DNA of 64,000 bases from Umezawaea sp042738955. GTDB taxonomy: Bacteria; Actinomycetota; Actinomycetes; Mycobacteriales; Pseudonocardiaceae. The stretch is taken from contig NZ_JBHYHC010000011.1 in the NCBI RefSeq assembly GCF_042738955.1, positions 57,903 to 121,902 of the forward strand, read 5' to 3'. Below are positions 44,268 to 53,151 of the stretch, one piece after another. Below the pieces are notes generated by a model. It was not told the origin of the DNA and searched no databases. It worked only from the letters and a program-made list of their open reading frames with translations. The first letter of the stretch is position 1; each line of letters begins with the position of its first letter. The position numbers and the translations under genes are program-made.

Positions 44268-44570
44268 TCAGCTGATCGGGTCGTGCACGGTCACGAGCTT
44301 GGTGCCGTCCGGGAAGGTCGCCTCCACCTGGACGGACTCGATCATCTCCGGGATGCCGTCCTGCACCTGGGCGCGGCTGAGCACCGTGCGCCCGCTGTGC
44401 ATCAGCTCGCTGACGGTCAGCCCGTCCCGCGCGCCTTCGAGCACGTGGGCGGTGATCAGCGCGACCGACTCCGGGTAGTTCAGCAGCACCCCGCGTTCGA
44501 GCCGCCGACGTGCCACGTCGGCCGCCACGTGGACGAGGAGCTTGTCCCGCTCGTGGGGCGTGAGATGCAT
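44268..44570 (-). CDS. ureA: Urease gamma subunit
   Basis: A 100-residue UreA (MHLTPHERDKLLVHVAADVARRRLERGVLLNYPESVALITAHVLEGARDG… TVHDPIS), complete. First gene of the urease operon. Its promoter should lie in the 188-base divergent gap shared with citA; no clear nickel or nitrogen-control box was identified. Confidence 0.96.
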   Translation of the reverse strand: MHLTPHERDKLLVHVAADVARRRLERGVLLNYPESVALITAHVLEGARDGLTVSELMHSGRTVLSRAQVQDGIPEMIESVQVEATFPDGTKLVTVHDPIS

Positions 44571-44758
44571 GGGTCATGGTGTATCACCTGACCCGTTCGG
44601 AGTGCGCCCCCGAAACAGGCCGTTAACCAACCCGAACGGGCGACCTGGTCTGAATCGTTGACTGGATCGTGACCCACGACACCGCCCGGCGCGATTGCCT
44701 CGCCCCGGATCCGGGAGCAGTGTTGCCGCACCGTGCTTTTGAAGGAGGCGTGCACAAG

Positions 44759-45871
44759 GTGGTGCAGGAAGACTCTGACGGATTCCGTCCGGGGCTCGAG
44801 GGCGTCGTCGCCTTCCGGACCGAGATCGCCGAACCGGACCGCGACGGCGGCGCTCTGCGCTACCGCGGGGTCGACATCGAGGACCTGGTCGGCCGGGTCA
44901 CCTTCGGCAACGTGTGGGCGCTGCTGGTCGACGGCCGCTTCGGCCCCGGCCTGCCGCCCGCCGAGTCGTTCCCCATCCCCGTGCACACCGGCGACGTGCG
45001 CGTCGACGTGCAGGCGGCGCTGGCGATGGTCGCGCCGATCTGGGGCTACCAGCCGCTGCTGGACATCTCCGAGGAGGTGGCTCGCGAGCAGCTCGCCCGC
45101 GCCTCCGTGATGGCCCTGTCCTACGCGGCCCAGTCGGCGCGCGGCATCGGCAGGCCCGCCGTGCCGCAGGCGCGGATCGACGAGTGCACGACCGTGACCG
45201 AGCGGTTCCTGACGCGCTGGCGCGGCGACCCCGACCCGGCCCACGTGCGGGCGCTGGACGCGTACTGGGTGTCGGCCGCCGAACACGGCCTGAACGCCTC
45301 CACCTTCACGGCCCGCGTGATCGCCTCGACCGGCGCGGACGTGGCGGCGGCGATGTCCGGCGCCATCGGCGCGATGTCCGGCCCGCTCCACGGCGGCGCC
45401 CCCGCACGGGTGCTGCCGATGATCGACGAGGTCGAGAAGACCGGCGACCCGAAAGCCGTGGTGTCCGCGATCCTCGACCGCGGCGAACGGCTCATGGGCT
45501 TCGGCCACCGCGTCTACCGGGCGGAAGACCCCCGCGCCCGCGTCCTCCGCCGCACCTGCCAGGAACTCGGCGCGGAGCGCTACGAGGTCGCCGCGGCCCT
45601 GGAACAGGCCGCCTTGGCGGAGCTGCGCGAACGCCGCAAGGACCGCGCGATCGAGACCAACGTCGAGTTCTGGGCCGCGGTGATCCTCGACTTCGCCCAG
45701 GTACCCCCGCACATGATGCCCGCGATGTTCACCTGCGCCCGCACAGCGGGCTGGGCGGCCCACATCCTGGAGCAGAAGCGCACCGGCCGCCTCGTCCGCC
45801 CGTCCGCGAAGTACATCGGCCCCGCACCGCGCGGCCCCGAGGACGTCGAGGGCTGGGACACGATCGCCTGA
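44759..45871 (+). CDS. citA: Citrate synthase 2 (CitA type)
   Basis: A 370-residue short citrate synthase closely resembling M. tuberculosis CitA (FRPGLEGVVAFRTEIAEPDRDGGALRYRGVDIEDLV…, GPLHGGAPARVLPM, MGFGHRVYRAEDPRARVL). The residue that is catalytic Asp in GltA (NVDFY) is Glu here (NVEFWAAVI), as I recall also for mycobacterial CitA. It makes citrate or methylcitrate-like products. GTG 44759 is chosen because AAGGAGG ends 10 bases upstream and the N-terminus then matches CitA length; GTG 44669 is longer but unsupported. Confidence 0.9.
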   Translation: MVQEDSDGFRPGLEGVVAFRTEIAEPDRDGGALRYRGVDIEDLVGRVTFGNVWALLVDGRFGPGLPPAESFPIPVHTGDVRVDVQAALAMVAPIWGYQPLLDISEEVAREQLARASVMALSYAAQSARGIGRPAVPQARIDECTTVTERFLTRWRGDPDPAHVRALDAYWVSAAEHGLNASTFTARVIASTGADVAAAMSGAIGAMSGPLHGGAPARVLPMIDEVEKTGDPKAVVSAILDRGERLMGFGHRVYRAEDPRARVLRRTCQELGAERYEVAAALEQAALAELRERRKDRAIETNVEFWAAVILDFAQVPPHMMPAMFTCARTAGWAAHILEQKRTGRLVRPSAKYIGPAPRGPEDVEGWDTIA

Positions 45872-45908
45872 CGGTGTGGGGGCGGGGTTCCTCGCCCCCA
45901 CCCGCCGT
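45871..45908. terminator. Bidirectional terminator between citA and the convergent gene
   Basis: GTGGGGGCG (45876-45884) pairs with CGCCCCCAC (45893-45901), extended by ACGG (45871-45874) and CCGT (45905-45908). It fills the whole gap between the two stop codons. Confidence 0.8.
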
Positions 45909-46597
45909 CACTTCGACGGCTTGCCCGCCTCGTCGTCGGCCGGCTGCGGTTCGAAGACGAACGGCCACCTGTCGCGGTCCATCGGGTTCCACGGGGGTTT
46001 CGGGACTTCGAGGTTCGCGGTGTCGACGCGCATCTCCGGCAGGGGTTGGGCGAGGGCCTGTTCGTGGCGTTCCAGCCAGCGCAGCACGTCTCCCTTGCGC
46101 ACGACCTCCGCGACCTTCTCGCGGAACACGGGCCGGTGGGCCGGGTCGACCAGCGCTTTCGCGCACGTGTCGACGAGGTCCGGGTTGCCCGTCATCAGCA
46201 CGCCCAGCGGCATCGCCGCCCTGGTGATCACCTGCCCGTCGCGGACCACGAGGTCGCAGTAGCGCAGGTCGTGGGCGGCCTGGCGGGAGCGGGTGGCGAA
46301 GCTGTCGAAGAAGTCGTGCGGCTCGACCTCCACGTCCTCCACCACGTACGTGCCCCCTTCCGCGGTCCCGACCGACGGCAACGTGAGCGTGGTCCCCTCG
46401 GTCCCCTCGACGACCACGAGCGTGACCCGCAACGGCTTCGGCAGCGGCGGCGGTTCCTCGGCGCGGAAGGGCGTGGGCGGAGGCTCGGCAGGCACGACGA
46501 CGGGGGCCTGCTCGACCGGGCGCGACCGGCTCCACCGCAGGAGCGCGAAGCCCGCGGCTCCCGCCAGAGCGCTGACGACGAAGAGGACGTATGCCAC
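45908..46597 (-). CDS. Membrane-anchored protein of unknown function
   Basis: A 229-residue protein with an N-terminal membrane helix (MAYVLFVVSALAGAAGFALL), a Pro-rich linker (VVVPAEPPPTPFRAEEPPPLPKP) and a soluble domain from about residue 55 with a mixed pattern (RVTLVVVEGTEGTTLTLPS…). No known domain is recognised. The anchor lacks a signal cleavage site, and the topology is not clear. A monocistronic unit between citA and an ABC exporter operon. Confidence 0.75.
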   Translation of the reverse strand: MAYVLFVVSALAGAAGFALLRWSRSRPVEQAPVVVPAEPPPTPFRAEEPPPLPKPLRVTLVVVEGTEGTTLTLPSVGTAEGGTYVVEDVEVEPHDFFDSFATRSRQAAHDLRYCDLVVRDGQVITRAAMPLGVLMTGNPDLVDTCAKALVDPAHRPVFREKVAEVVRKGDVLRWLERHEQALAQPLPEMRVDTANLEVPKPPWNPMDRDRWPFVFEPQPADDEAGKPSK

Positions 46598-46773
46598 GGC
46601 CAGCCCCCTGACCTGTTGAAACTTCCATCGTCCCGGACGAAGTCGTGCTCGGGTGGGCTAATTTCGCCCGCCCAGCTGACTGCGCGTCACGGTCCTTGTC
46701 CACCGATCGGTGGACGCCCGCGGTCCGTCGTCAGGTCGTCCCTGGTCAGGGCGGTAATCGCCACGATTGCCCC

Positions 46774-47607
46774 ATGAGCGCAATCAGGGTCAGGGGCCTG
46801 CGGAAGGCGTACGGCGGGGTGGCCGCGGTGGACGGGGTGGACCTCGACATCGCCGCGGGTGAGGTGTTCGCGTTGTTGGGGCCCAACGGGGCGGGGAAGA
46901 GCACGTCGGTGGAGATCCTCGAAGGGCACCGGAAGCGGGACGGGGGTGAGGTCCACGTGCTGGGGCAGGATCCCGGCAAGCCGTCCGGGGACTGGCGGGC
47001 GCGGATCGGGATCGTGTTGCAGTCGGCCACCGACGCGGCCGAGTTGACGGTGCGGGAGGTCGTGTCGCACTTCTCCGTCTACTACCCGAACCCGCGGCCG
47101 GTCGACGAGGTGATCGACCTGGTGGGGCTCACCGACAAGGCCGGGGCGCGGGCGGGGAGGCTGTCCGGCGGGCAGCGGCGGCGGTTGGACGTGGCGCTGG
47201 GGATCGTGGGGCGGCCCGAGCTGCTGTTCCTGGACGAGCCGACGACGGGGTTCGACCCGGAGGCGCGGCGGCAGTTCTGGAGCCTGATCACGCTGCTGGC
47301 GAGCGAGGGCACGACGATCCTGCTGACCACGCACTACCTGGACGAGGCCGAGGCGCTGGCGGGCCGGGTGGCGGTGATCGCCCGAGGGCGGATCGTGGCG
47401 GAGGGGACGCCGAAGACCCTGGGCGGCCGGGCCACGGCCGAGGCCACCGTGCGGTGGCGGGGAGCGGACGGGCCGCAGACGCGGCAGACGGCGGACCCGC
47501 AGAAGCTCATCGTGGAACTCAGCAGGCACGAGGACCTGGCCGAGCTGACCGTGTCCCGGCCCACCCTCGAGGACGTCTACCTGGACCTGATCGGAGAACG
47601 GGCATGA
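46774..47607 (+). CDS. ABC transporter ATP-binding protein (drug exporter type)
   Basis: A 277-residue ATPase: Walker A GPNGAGKS, signature LSGGQRRRLDVALG, Walker B LLFLDEPTTGFDPEARR, H-loop TTHYLDEAE, and a C-terminal domain common to daunorubicin-resistance-type ATPases. First gene of a four-gene unit with its permease, a kinase and a regulator. ATG 46774 has a TAATCG -10-like box about 14 bases upstream. Confidence 0.94.
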   Translation: MSAIRVRGLRKAYGGVAAVDGVDLDIAAGEVFALLGPNGAGKSTSVEILEGHRKRDGGEVHVLGQDPGKPSGDWRARIGIVLQSATDAAELTVREVVSHFSVYYPNPRPVDEVIDLVGLTDKAGARAGRLSGGQRRRLDVALGIVGRPELLFLDEPTTGFDPEARRQFWSLITLLASEGTTILLTTHYLDEAEALAGRVAVIARGRIVAEGTPKTLGGRATAEATVRWRGADGPQTRQTADPQKLIVELSRHEDLAELTVSRPTLEDVYLDLIGERA

Positions 47608-48392
47608 GCACCCTCACCATCGGAGCGGCCCGCGGCAGGCTGGAGCTGCGGGAGTTCTTCCGCCGCAAGGAAGCGGTCGTGTTCACGTTCGCGCTGCCCG
47701 CGTTCATCCTGCTGCTGCTCGGCAGCGTGTTCTCCGGCGACGTGCCGCACCTCGGCGTGTCGATGAGCCAGCTCCTCACCGGCAGCATGGTCGGGGCGGG
47801 CATCCTGTCCACGTCGTTCATCACGCTCGGCGTCGGCGTCGCCACCGATCGCGAGGACGGCACGCTCAAGCGCCTGCGCGGCACGCCGATGCCCGCCGCC
47901 GCCTACTTCCTGGGCAAGTTGGCGCTGGTCGCGGTCGCCAGCCTGGCGGAGGTCGTGCTGCTGCTCGCCGTCGGCATCGGGCTCTACGACGTGAAGCTGC
48001 CGACCGACGCGGCGCACTGGCTCACGTTCGCGTGGGTGTTCACGCTCGGCGTCGTCTCCTGCTCGCTGCTCGGCATCGCGGCCAGCGGACTGGCGAAGTC
48101 GTCGCGCAGCGCCCCGGCCGTGATGAACCTGCCCTTCATCGGGCTCCAGTTCATCTCCGGGGTGTTCATCAGCCCGATCACGGTCCTGCCCGCGGCGATG
48201 GTGGGGGTGGCGTCGTTCTTCCCGCTCAAGTGGATCGCGCAGGGCATGCGGTCGGTGTTCCTGCCGGACCAGGCCGCCGCGCTGGAGATGGCGGGCACGT
48301 GGGAGCACGGCACGACGGCACTGGTGCTCGGGGCGTGGTGCGTGGTCGGCTTGGGCCTGTGCCTGGCGACCTTCCGGTGGACCCACAAGTGA
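47604..48392 (+). CDS. ABC-2 type permease
   Basis: A 262-residue permease with six hydrophobic helices and the cytoplasmic segment ATDREDGTLKRLRGTPMPAAAYFLGK of ABC-2 (DrrB-like) exporters. ATGA overlap with the ATPase and GTGA overlap with the kinase show tight coupling. Probably exports a hydrophobic drug or lipid. Confidence 0.93.
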   Translation: MSTLTIGAARGRLELREFFRRKEAVVFTFALPAFILLLLGSVFSGDVPHLGVSMSQLLTGSMVGAGILSTSFITLGVGVATDREDGTLKRLRGTPMPAAAYFLGKLALVAVASLAEVVLLLAVGIGLYDVKLPTDAAHWLTFAWVFTLGVVSCSLLGIAASGLAKSSRSAPAVMNLPFIGLQFISGVFISPITVLPAAMVGVASFFPLKWIAQGMRSVFLPDQAAALEMAGTWEHGTTALVLGAWCVVGLGLCLATFRWTHK

Positions 48393-49501
48393 GCGACCCC
48401 TGGCGGCGGATGTCCGCGGCGGCCTACCTGGTCGCCGCGGTCATGGTGCTGATCGGCGGCTCGCCGCCGGGGAACCGGCTGGGCGCGGCCGGGCTGGTGC
48501 TCGCCTGCGCCGCCTGGGAGTTCTCGTTCGGGCCGAGCGTCACGGCGTGGCGGCACGAGCACCGGCCGGGCCGGGCGGCCGCCTACCTGTCGGTGCTGGT
48601 GGCGCTGTTCCTCGCCGCGCTGTGGCTGGCACCGGCGGGGGCGTTCCTGCTGTTCGCGGTCATCCCGCAGATCTACATGGCGCTGCCGCTGCGCTGGGCG
48701 CTCGCCCCGGTCGCGGTGGTCTCGTTCCTGCCGTGGCTCGGGTTGTTCGGCCACGAGGGCGGGCTGCTGGACGTCCTGCCGATCGTGCTGCTGATCATCC
48801 TGCTGTCGCAGGTGTTCGCCTGGGTGATCACCACGATCCACGAGAAGAACACCCAGCAGGCCCTTCTGGTGCGGCAGTTGCAGCGCACGCAGGAGTTGAA
48901 CGCGAGGCTGTCGCACGAGGCGGGCGTGGCGGCCGAGCGGGAACGGCTGTCCGGCGAGATCCACGACACGCTCGCGCAGGGGTTCACCAGCATCGTCACG
49001 CTCGTGCAGGCCGCGCAGGGCAACCCGGCGGGCGCGCCGAAGCTGCTGGACCTGGCGTTGGCGACGGCGCGGGAGAACCTGGTCGAGGCGCGGACCCTGG
49101 TGGCGGCGCTGGCCCCTGCGGCGCTGAGCGGGTCGACGCTGGTGGAGGCGATCGGCAGGCAGGCCGACCGGTTGGGCGACGAGTCGGGTCTGGTGGTGCG
49201 GCACCGGGTGACCGGCGAGCCCGCCGCGTTGCCGACGTCGGTCGAGGTGGTGCTGCTGCGGGCGGCGCAGGAGGCGTTCCACAACGTGCGCAAGCACGCG
49301 GGGGCGGACGCGGTGGAGGTCGAGTTGGCGTTCGAGGAGGAGACCGTGCGGCTGTCCGTGGGCGACGACGGGCGCGGGCTCGGCGGGAGCCCGGAGGGGT
49401 TCGGGCTGCGGGGGATGCGGGCGCGCGTCGAGCAGGTCGGCGGCACGCTGGACGTGGCGAGCGAGCAGGGCACGACGCTCACCGTGCGGGTGCCGCGGTG
49501 A
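48389..49501 (+). CDS. Sensor histidine kinase (HisKA_3) of ABC exporter operon
   Basis: A 370-residue kinase with about five N-terminal helices (to residue about 150), a coiled linker, the H-box SGEIHDTLAQGFTSIV (His192) and HATPase motifs (EAFHNVRKHA, GDDGRGLGG, GFGLRGMRARV). There is no large external domain; it is intramembrane-sensing-like, as expected when the partner transporter is the sensor. Co-transcribed with both transporter genes. GTG 48389 is preferred over a longer in-frame start at 48032 inside the permease gene. Confidence 0.92.
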   Translation: MSDPWRRMSAAAYLVAAVMVLIGGSPPGNRLGAAGLVLACAAWEFSFGPSVTAWRHEHRPGRAAAYLSVLVALFLAALWLAPAGAFLLFAVIPQIYMALPLRWALAPVAVVSFLPWLGLFGHEGGLLDVLPIVLLIILLSQVFAWVITTIHEKNTQQALLVRQLQRTQELNARLSHEAGVAAERERLSGEIHDTLAQGFTSIVTLVQAAQGNPAGAPKLLDLALATARENLVEARTLVAALAPAALSGSTLVEAIGRQADRLGDESGLVVRHRVTGEPAALPTSVEVVLLRAAQEAFHNVRKHAGADAVEVELAFEEETVRLSVGDDGRGLGGSPEGFGLRGMRARVEQVGGTLDVASEQGTTLTVRVPR

Positions 49502-50118
49502 TCCGGGTGCTGCTGGTGGACGACCACCCGGTCGTGCGGCAAGGCCTGCACGCGATGCTCGACGCCGAGGCCGACCTGACCGTGGTCGGCGAGGTGTCCT
49601 CCGGCGCGGAGGCGGTCGAGTTCGTCGCGAACGACCCGCCGGACGTCGTGCTGATGGACCTGCGGATGCCCGGAATGGACGGCGCGACCGCCACGGCGAA
49701 GATCGTCGCTTCGGGTTCCCGGAGCCGCGTGGTGGTCCTGACCACGTACGAAACGGACACCGACATCCTGCGGGCGGTCGAGGCGGGGGCCGCGGGCTAC
49801 CTGCTCAAGGACGCGCCGCTGGCGGAACTGGTCGCCGCGATCCGCGGTGCCGCGCGCGGGGAGACGGTGCTCGCGCCGTCCGTCGTGGGCAAGCTCGTCG
49901 GCCGGGTCCGCACCCCCGCGCGACCAGCGCTGTCGGCCCGCGAGATCGAGGTGTTGCGGCTGGTCGGACGCGGTTTGTCCAACGCCGAGATCGGCCGCGA
50001 GCTGTTCATCGGCGAGGCCACGGTGAAGACCCACCTGCTGAGGGCGTTCGGCAAGCTCGGCGTGTCCGACCGGACCGCCGCCGTGACGACCGCCATGCGG
50101 CTCGGCGTCCTCGGATGA
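49498..50118 (+). CDS. NarL/FixJ-family response regulator
   Basis: A 206-residue regulator: receiver with Asp54 (VLMDLRMPGMDG) and LuxR-type helix-turn-helix (LSAREIEVLRLVGRGLSNAEIGRELFIGEATVKTHLLR). The GTG start overlaps the kinase stop. It probably activates the exporter operon in response to its substrate. Confidence 0.93.
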   Translation: MIRVLLVDDHPVVRQGLHAMLDAEADLTVVGEVSSGAEAVEFVANDPPDVVLMDLRMPGMDGATATAKIVASGSRSRVVVLTTYETDTDILRAVEAGAAGYLLKDAPLAELVAAIRGAARGETVLAPSVVGKLVGRVRTPARPALSAREIEVLRLVGRGLSNAEIGRELFIGEATVKTHLLRAFGKLGVSDRTAAVTTAMRLGVLG

Positions 50119-50134
50119 GTGACCAGGGACACCC

Positions 50135-50147
50135 GGACGTCACGTCC
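50135..50147. promoter_or_regulatory. Palindrome between regulator and serC
   Basis: GGACGT-C-ACGTCC is a perfect inverted repeat 17 bases past the regulator stop and about 95 bases before serC. It could be a weak terminator of the upstream operon or an operator for serC. The rest of the 111-base gap has nothing recognisable. Confidence 0.3.
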
Positions 50148-50229
50148 CGGCCACCCGGCTGCAACACTTGTGGCCCCGGCAACGGCGCCGGTCAGGCAGT
50201 CCCCTGAACCCGCCCCCGGAGGCGTCGAC

Positions 50230-51366
50230 ATGACCCAGACCGCCGATCCGACCACGTTGATCGTGCCCGCCGACCTGAAGCCGTCCGACGGCCGGTTCGG
50301 CTGCGGCCCGTCCAAGGTGCGTCCCGAGGCCCTCCAGGCCTTGGTGACCGAAGGCGCCGCGCTGCTCGGCACCTCCCACCGCCAGAAGCCGGTGAAGTCG
50401 CTGGTCGGCCAGGTCCGGTCCGGCCTGCGCGAGCTGTTCTCGCTGCCCGAGGGCTACGAGGTCGTGCTCGGCAACGGCGGCACCACGGCGTTCTGGGACG
50501 CGGCGGCGTTCGGCCTGGTCCGCGAGAAGGCGCAGCACTTCACGAACGGCGAGTTCTCCTCGAAGTTCGCGAAGGTCACCAACGAGGCCCCGTTCATCGG
50601 CCCGTCGCACATCACCAAGGCCGAGCCGGGCTCCGCGCCGGAGATCTTCTACGAAGAGGGCTCCGACCTCGTCGGCTGGGCGCAGAACGAGACCTCGACC
50701 GGTGTCGTCACGCCCGTCAAGCGCCCCGAGGGTTCCGACGGCGCGCTGATCGCGATCGACGCGACCTCCGCCGCGGGCGGCCTCGCCGTCGACGTGTCCG
50801 AGACGGACGTCTACTACTTCGCGCCGCAGAAGAACTTCGCCTCCGACGGCGGCCTGTGGATCGCCCTGATGAGCCCCGCCGCGCTGGAGCGGATCGGCGA
50901 GATCGCCGCGACCGGCCGCTGGGTGCCGGAGTTCCTGTCGCTGCCGACGGCGCTGGACAACTCCACCAAGGAGCAGACCTACAACACGCCGTCGTTGACG
51001 ACGCTGTTCCTGCTGGCGAACCAGATCGACTGGATCAACGGCAACGGCGGCCTCTCCTGGGCGGCCGAGCGCACCGCGGACTCCGCGCAGCGCCTGTACT
51101 CCTGGGCCGAGAAGACCGCGTACACGACCCCGTACGTGGAGAACCCCGACCACCGCTCGAACGTGGTCGGCACGATCAACTTCACCGACGAGGTCGACGC
51201 AGCCGTCGTGGCGAAGGTGCTGCGCGCCAACGGCATCGTCGACGTCGAGCCGTACCGCAAGCTCGGCAAGAACCAGCTCCGCGTAGCGATGTTCTCGGCC
51301 ATCGAGCCCGACGACGTCACCACGCTCACGAAGGCCGTCGACTGGGTCGTCTCCCAGCTCGGCTGA
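50230..51366 (+). CDS. serC: Phosphoserine aminotransferase
   Basis: A 378-residue PLP enzyme of the actinobacterial SerC subgroup: RFGCGPSKVRPEAL, LGTSHRQKPVKSLV, GNGGTTAFWDAAAFGL, the PLP lysine in YYFAPQKNFASDGG (Lys201) and KLGKNQLRVAMFSAIEPDDV. It transaminates 3-phosphohydroxypyruvate to O-phosphoserine. It has its own promoter gap and a strong terminator. Confidence 0.96.
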   Translation: MTQTADPTTLIVPADLKPSDGRFGCGPSKVRPEALQALVTEGAALLGTSHRQKPVKSLVGQVRSGLRELFSLPEGYEVVLGNGGTTAFWDAAAFGLVREKAQHFTNGEFSSKFAKVTNEAPFIGPSHITKAEPGSAPEIFYEEGSDLVGWAQNETSTGVVTPVKRPEGSDGALIAIDATSAAGGLAVDVSETDVYYFAPQKNFASDGGLWIALMSPAALERIGEIAATGRWVPEFLSLPTALDNSTKEQTYNTPSLTTLFLLANQIDWINGNGGLSWAAERTADSAQRLYSWAEKTAYTTPYVENPDHRSNVVGTINFTDEVDAAVVAKVLRANGIVDVEPYRKLGKNQLRVAMFSAIEPDDVTTLTKAVDWVVSQLG

Positions 51367-51375
51367 TCCACGGAC

Positions 51376-51420
51376 GAGAAGAGGGGGCCTCCCGCGCCGG
51401 AGACCCCCTCTTCTCCTTTT
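51376..51420 (+). terminator. Strong rho-independent terminator after serC
   Basis: GAGAAGAGGGGG (51376-51387) pairs with CCCCCTCTTCTC (51404-51415), followed by CTTTT. It starts nine bases after the stop. Confidence 0.92.
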
Positions 51421-51459
51421 GCGCCAACAATTCCCACCACTTCGAACACCGATCCCCGA

Positions 51460-51529
51460 AAACTGTCGTACCCCTTCGGTAGCGTTCGTTTCGGGGGGCC
51501 TTCACGTCCGGGGGACCTCTGCTCGGCGT
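51460..51529 (+). repeat. Direct repeat, copy 1 (about 70 bp)
   Basis: Matches 51832-51901 exactly over its first 49 bases (from AAACTGTCGTACCCC to CTTCACGTC) and with a few changes over the rest. Within it CCCCGAAA and TTTCGGGG can pair around a small TACC/GGTA stem, so it may fold. It lies between the serC terminator and a broken acetyltransferase gene. Confidence 0.85.
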
Positions 51530-51597
51530 CGCCCGGAGCACCGGAACCGGCAAGGAATTCGGTGGCCCCGACCTCCCGCGCCCACCACGCTGGCACC

Positions 51598-51828
51598 GTG
51601 GAACACCGGATTTCGGACCTCGCGGGATCGGCGGCCATCACCCAAGACCTGCTCGGCCGCCTCCCGTCGTGGTTCGACATCCCCGAGGCCAACGCCGACT
51701 AAACCGACTCAGCCATCGCCTTCCGGGTCTCATCGCCGAGGTCGACGGAAAGCCCGTCGGCGTCCTCCTGCACCACAGACACTTCCCCGAGTCGGCCGAG
51801 ATCCACCTCTTCCGTCCCCTCAGCCCAC
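51598..51828 (+). pseudogene. Broken GNAT acetyltransferase fragment
   Basis: From GTG 51598 a frame encodes …DLLGRLPSWFDIPEANAD and stops at TAA 51700-51702, where an intact gene would read Tyr (TAC). A shifted frame then continues with PGLIAEVDGKPVGVLLHHRHFPESAEIHL, the central part of the same GNAT family. The acetyl-CoA loop that should follow is missing and repeat copy 2 begins three bases later. Nonsense change, frameshift and 3' truncation mark it as dead. Confidence 0.8.
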
Positions 51829-51831
51829 CCG

Positions 51832-51901
51832 AAACTGTCGTACCCCTTCGGTAGCGTTCGTTTCGGGGGGCCTTCACGTCAGGAGGACCCCTGGTCGGCG
51901 T
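51832..51901 (+). repeat. Direct repeat, copy 2 (about 70 bp)
   Basis: Second copy of the 51460-51529 element, offset 372 bp, same orientation. It interrupts the GNAT remnant exactly where the conserved C-terminal half should start, suggesting it marks an insertion or deletion boundary. Confidence 0.85.
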
Positions 51902-51963
51902 GAGGCGAAGCCGGAAAAGCAGGCGGCCGTGCCCCCGATCGGCTCGGCCGCCTGCCCGACCCC

Positions 51964-53151
51964 CTACGCGAGCGCCTCGGTCGGCGACAGCCGGGCCGCG
52001 CGCATCGCGGGGTAAGCCCCGGCGATGGCTCCGACCAGCATCGACACCGCGACCCCACCCACCACGGCGGGCAACGGGATCTCGGCGGGCCAGCCTTGGC
52101 TCACCGAATAACCCGCCGTGACCGCCACCCCGATCAGCACCCCCGCCAGGCCCCCGAGCCCGGACAGCAGCACCGACTCGGCGAGGAACTGCCCGCGTAC
52201 CTGCCGCCGGGTCGCCCCGAGTGCGCGGCGCAGGCCGATCTCGCGGCGGCGTTCCAGCACCGAGATCACCATCGTGTTGGCGACGCCGACCCCGCCGACC
52301 AGCAGCGCCACCCCGCCCAGTCCGAGGAACAGGCCGCTGTACGCGGTTTCCGTGAGCTGCTTGGCGGCCAGCGCGTCGGACGGCCTGGCGACTTTGACCT
52401 CGTTGGGGTGCTGGGGGTTCAGCGTCGCGCCGAGGACGCCCCGCACGTCCTCGACGGCGTTGTCGTCGGCGCGCACGTACACCGTGCCGGGGTGGCCGTC
52501 GAAGCCGAGCCGGTCGATCGCGGTCTGCCACGCGACCAGCACCGAACGCTCGATCTCCGGGGCCAGCGGCATCGGGTCGAGGATGCCCGCGACGGTGAAC
52601 CACTGGCCGTCGATGAACACCTGCCCGCCGAGGCCCGTGACGCCGAGCCTGGTGGCCGCGACCGAGCCGAGCACCACCGACGGGAACGGCGACGAGTCGA
52701 CGAAGCGGCCCAGGTGAACGTGCCCTCCGAGCACGTCCAGCAGGTCCGGCGTCGCCGCGTACACGGCCAGCCCGGACGTCTCGTCCACGGCCACGCGGTC
52801 GTTGCGCCGCACGGTCTTCCCGGTCTTGCCGATGCCGCTGGCCGACCGGACGGGCGCGATCCGCTTGGCCATCGCGACCGACTCCTTCGGCAGTTTCGCG
52901 TTGTCGCCGCCGAACGTCTGACCGGGCTCGGCCCGCAGCAGGTTCGTGCCCAGCGTCGCGAGCTGGTCGCTCAACGCCTTCGCGCTCGACGCCGGGATGC
53001 CGATCACCGCGACGACCGCGGCGATGCCGATCGCGATGCCCAACGCCGACAGCACGGCCCGCATCGGCTTCGTGCGCATCCCATGTGCGCCAAGGCGTCC
53101 GACGTCACGTGGGCCGAGCCGGGTCGGCGGCGGCAGCTGGGTGAGCGTCAC
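51964..53151 (-). CDS. MacB-type ABC permease
   Basis: A 395-residue permease: one N-terminal helix (about residues 35-58), a periplasmic-type MacB core domain, then three helices at the C-terminus (GLFLGLGGVALLVGGVGVANTMVISVLERRREIGLRRALGAT and the PAMRAARLSPTEALA ending), the classical FtsX/MacB layout. GTG 53151 overlaps the ATPase stop. It forms a tripartite-like efflux unit with the membrane-fusion-like protein encoded upstream. Confidence 0.93.
   Translation of the reverse strand: MTLTQLPPPTRLGPRDVGRLGAHGMRTKPMRAVLSALGIAIGIAAVVAVIGIPASSAKALSDQLATLGTNLLRAEPGQTFGGDNAKLPKESVAMAKRIAPVRSASGIGKTGKTVRRNDRVAVDETSGLAVYAATPDLLDVLGGHVHLGRFVDSSPFPSVVLGSVAATRLGVTGLGGQVFIDGQWFTVAGILDPMPLAPEIERSVLVAWQTAIDRLGFDGHPGTVYVRADDNAVEDVRGVLGATLNPQHPNEVKVARPSDALAAKQLTETAYSGLFLGLGGVALLVGGVGVANTMVISVLERRREIGLRRALGATRRQVRGQFLAESVLLSGLGGLAGVLIGVAVTAGYSVSQGWPAEIPLPAVVGGVAVSMLVGAIAGAYPAMRAARLSPTEALA

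Noticed and set aside
50119..50229. Riboswitch upstream of serC
   Set aside because: Only a 13-bp palindrome is visible; no conserved riboswitch core could be recognised.
51669..51854. Intact 61-residue protein inside the GNAT remnant
   Set aside because: It fuses a frameshifted GNAT piece to repeat sequence; only the central residues resemble the family.
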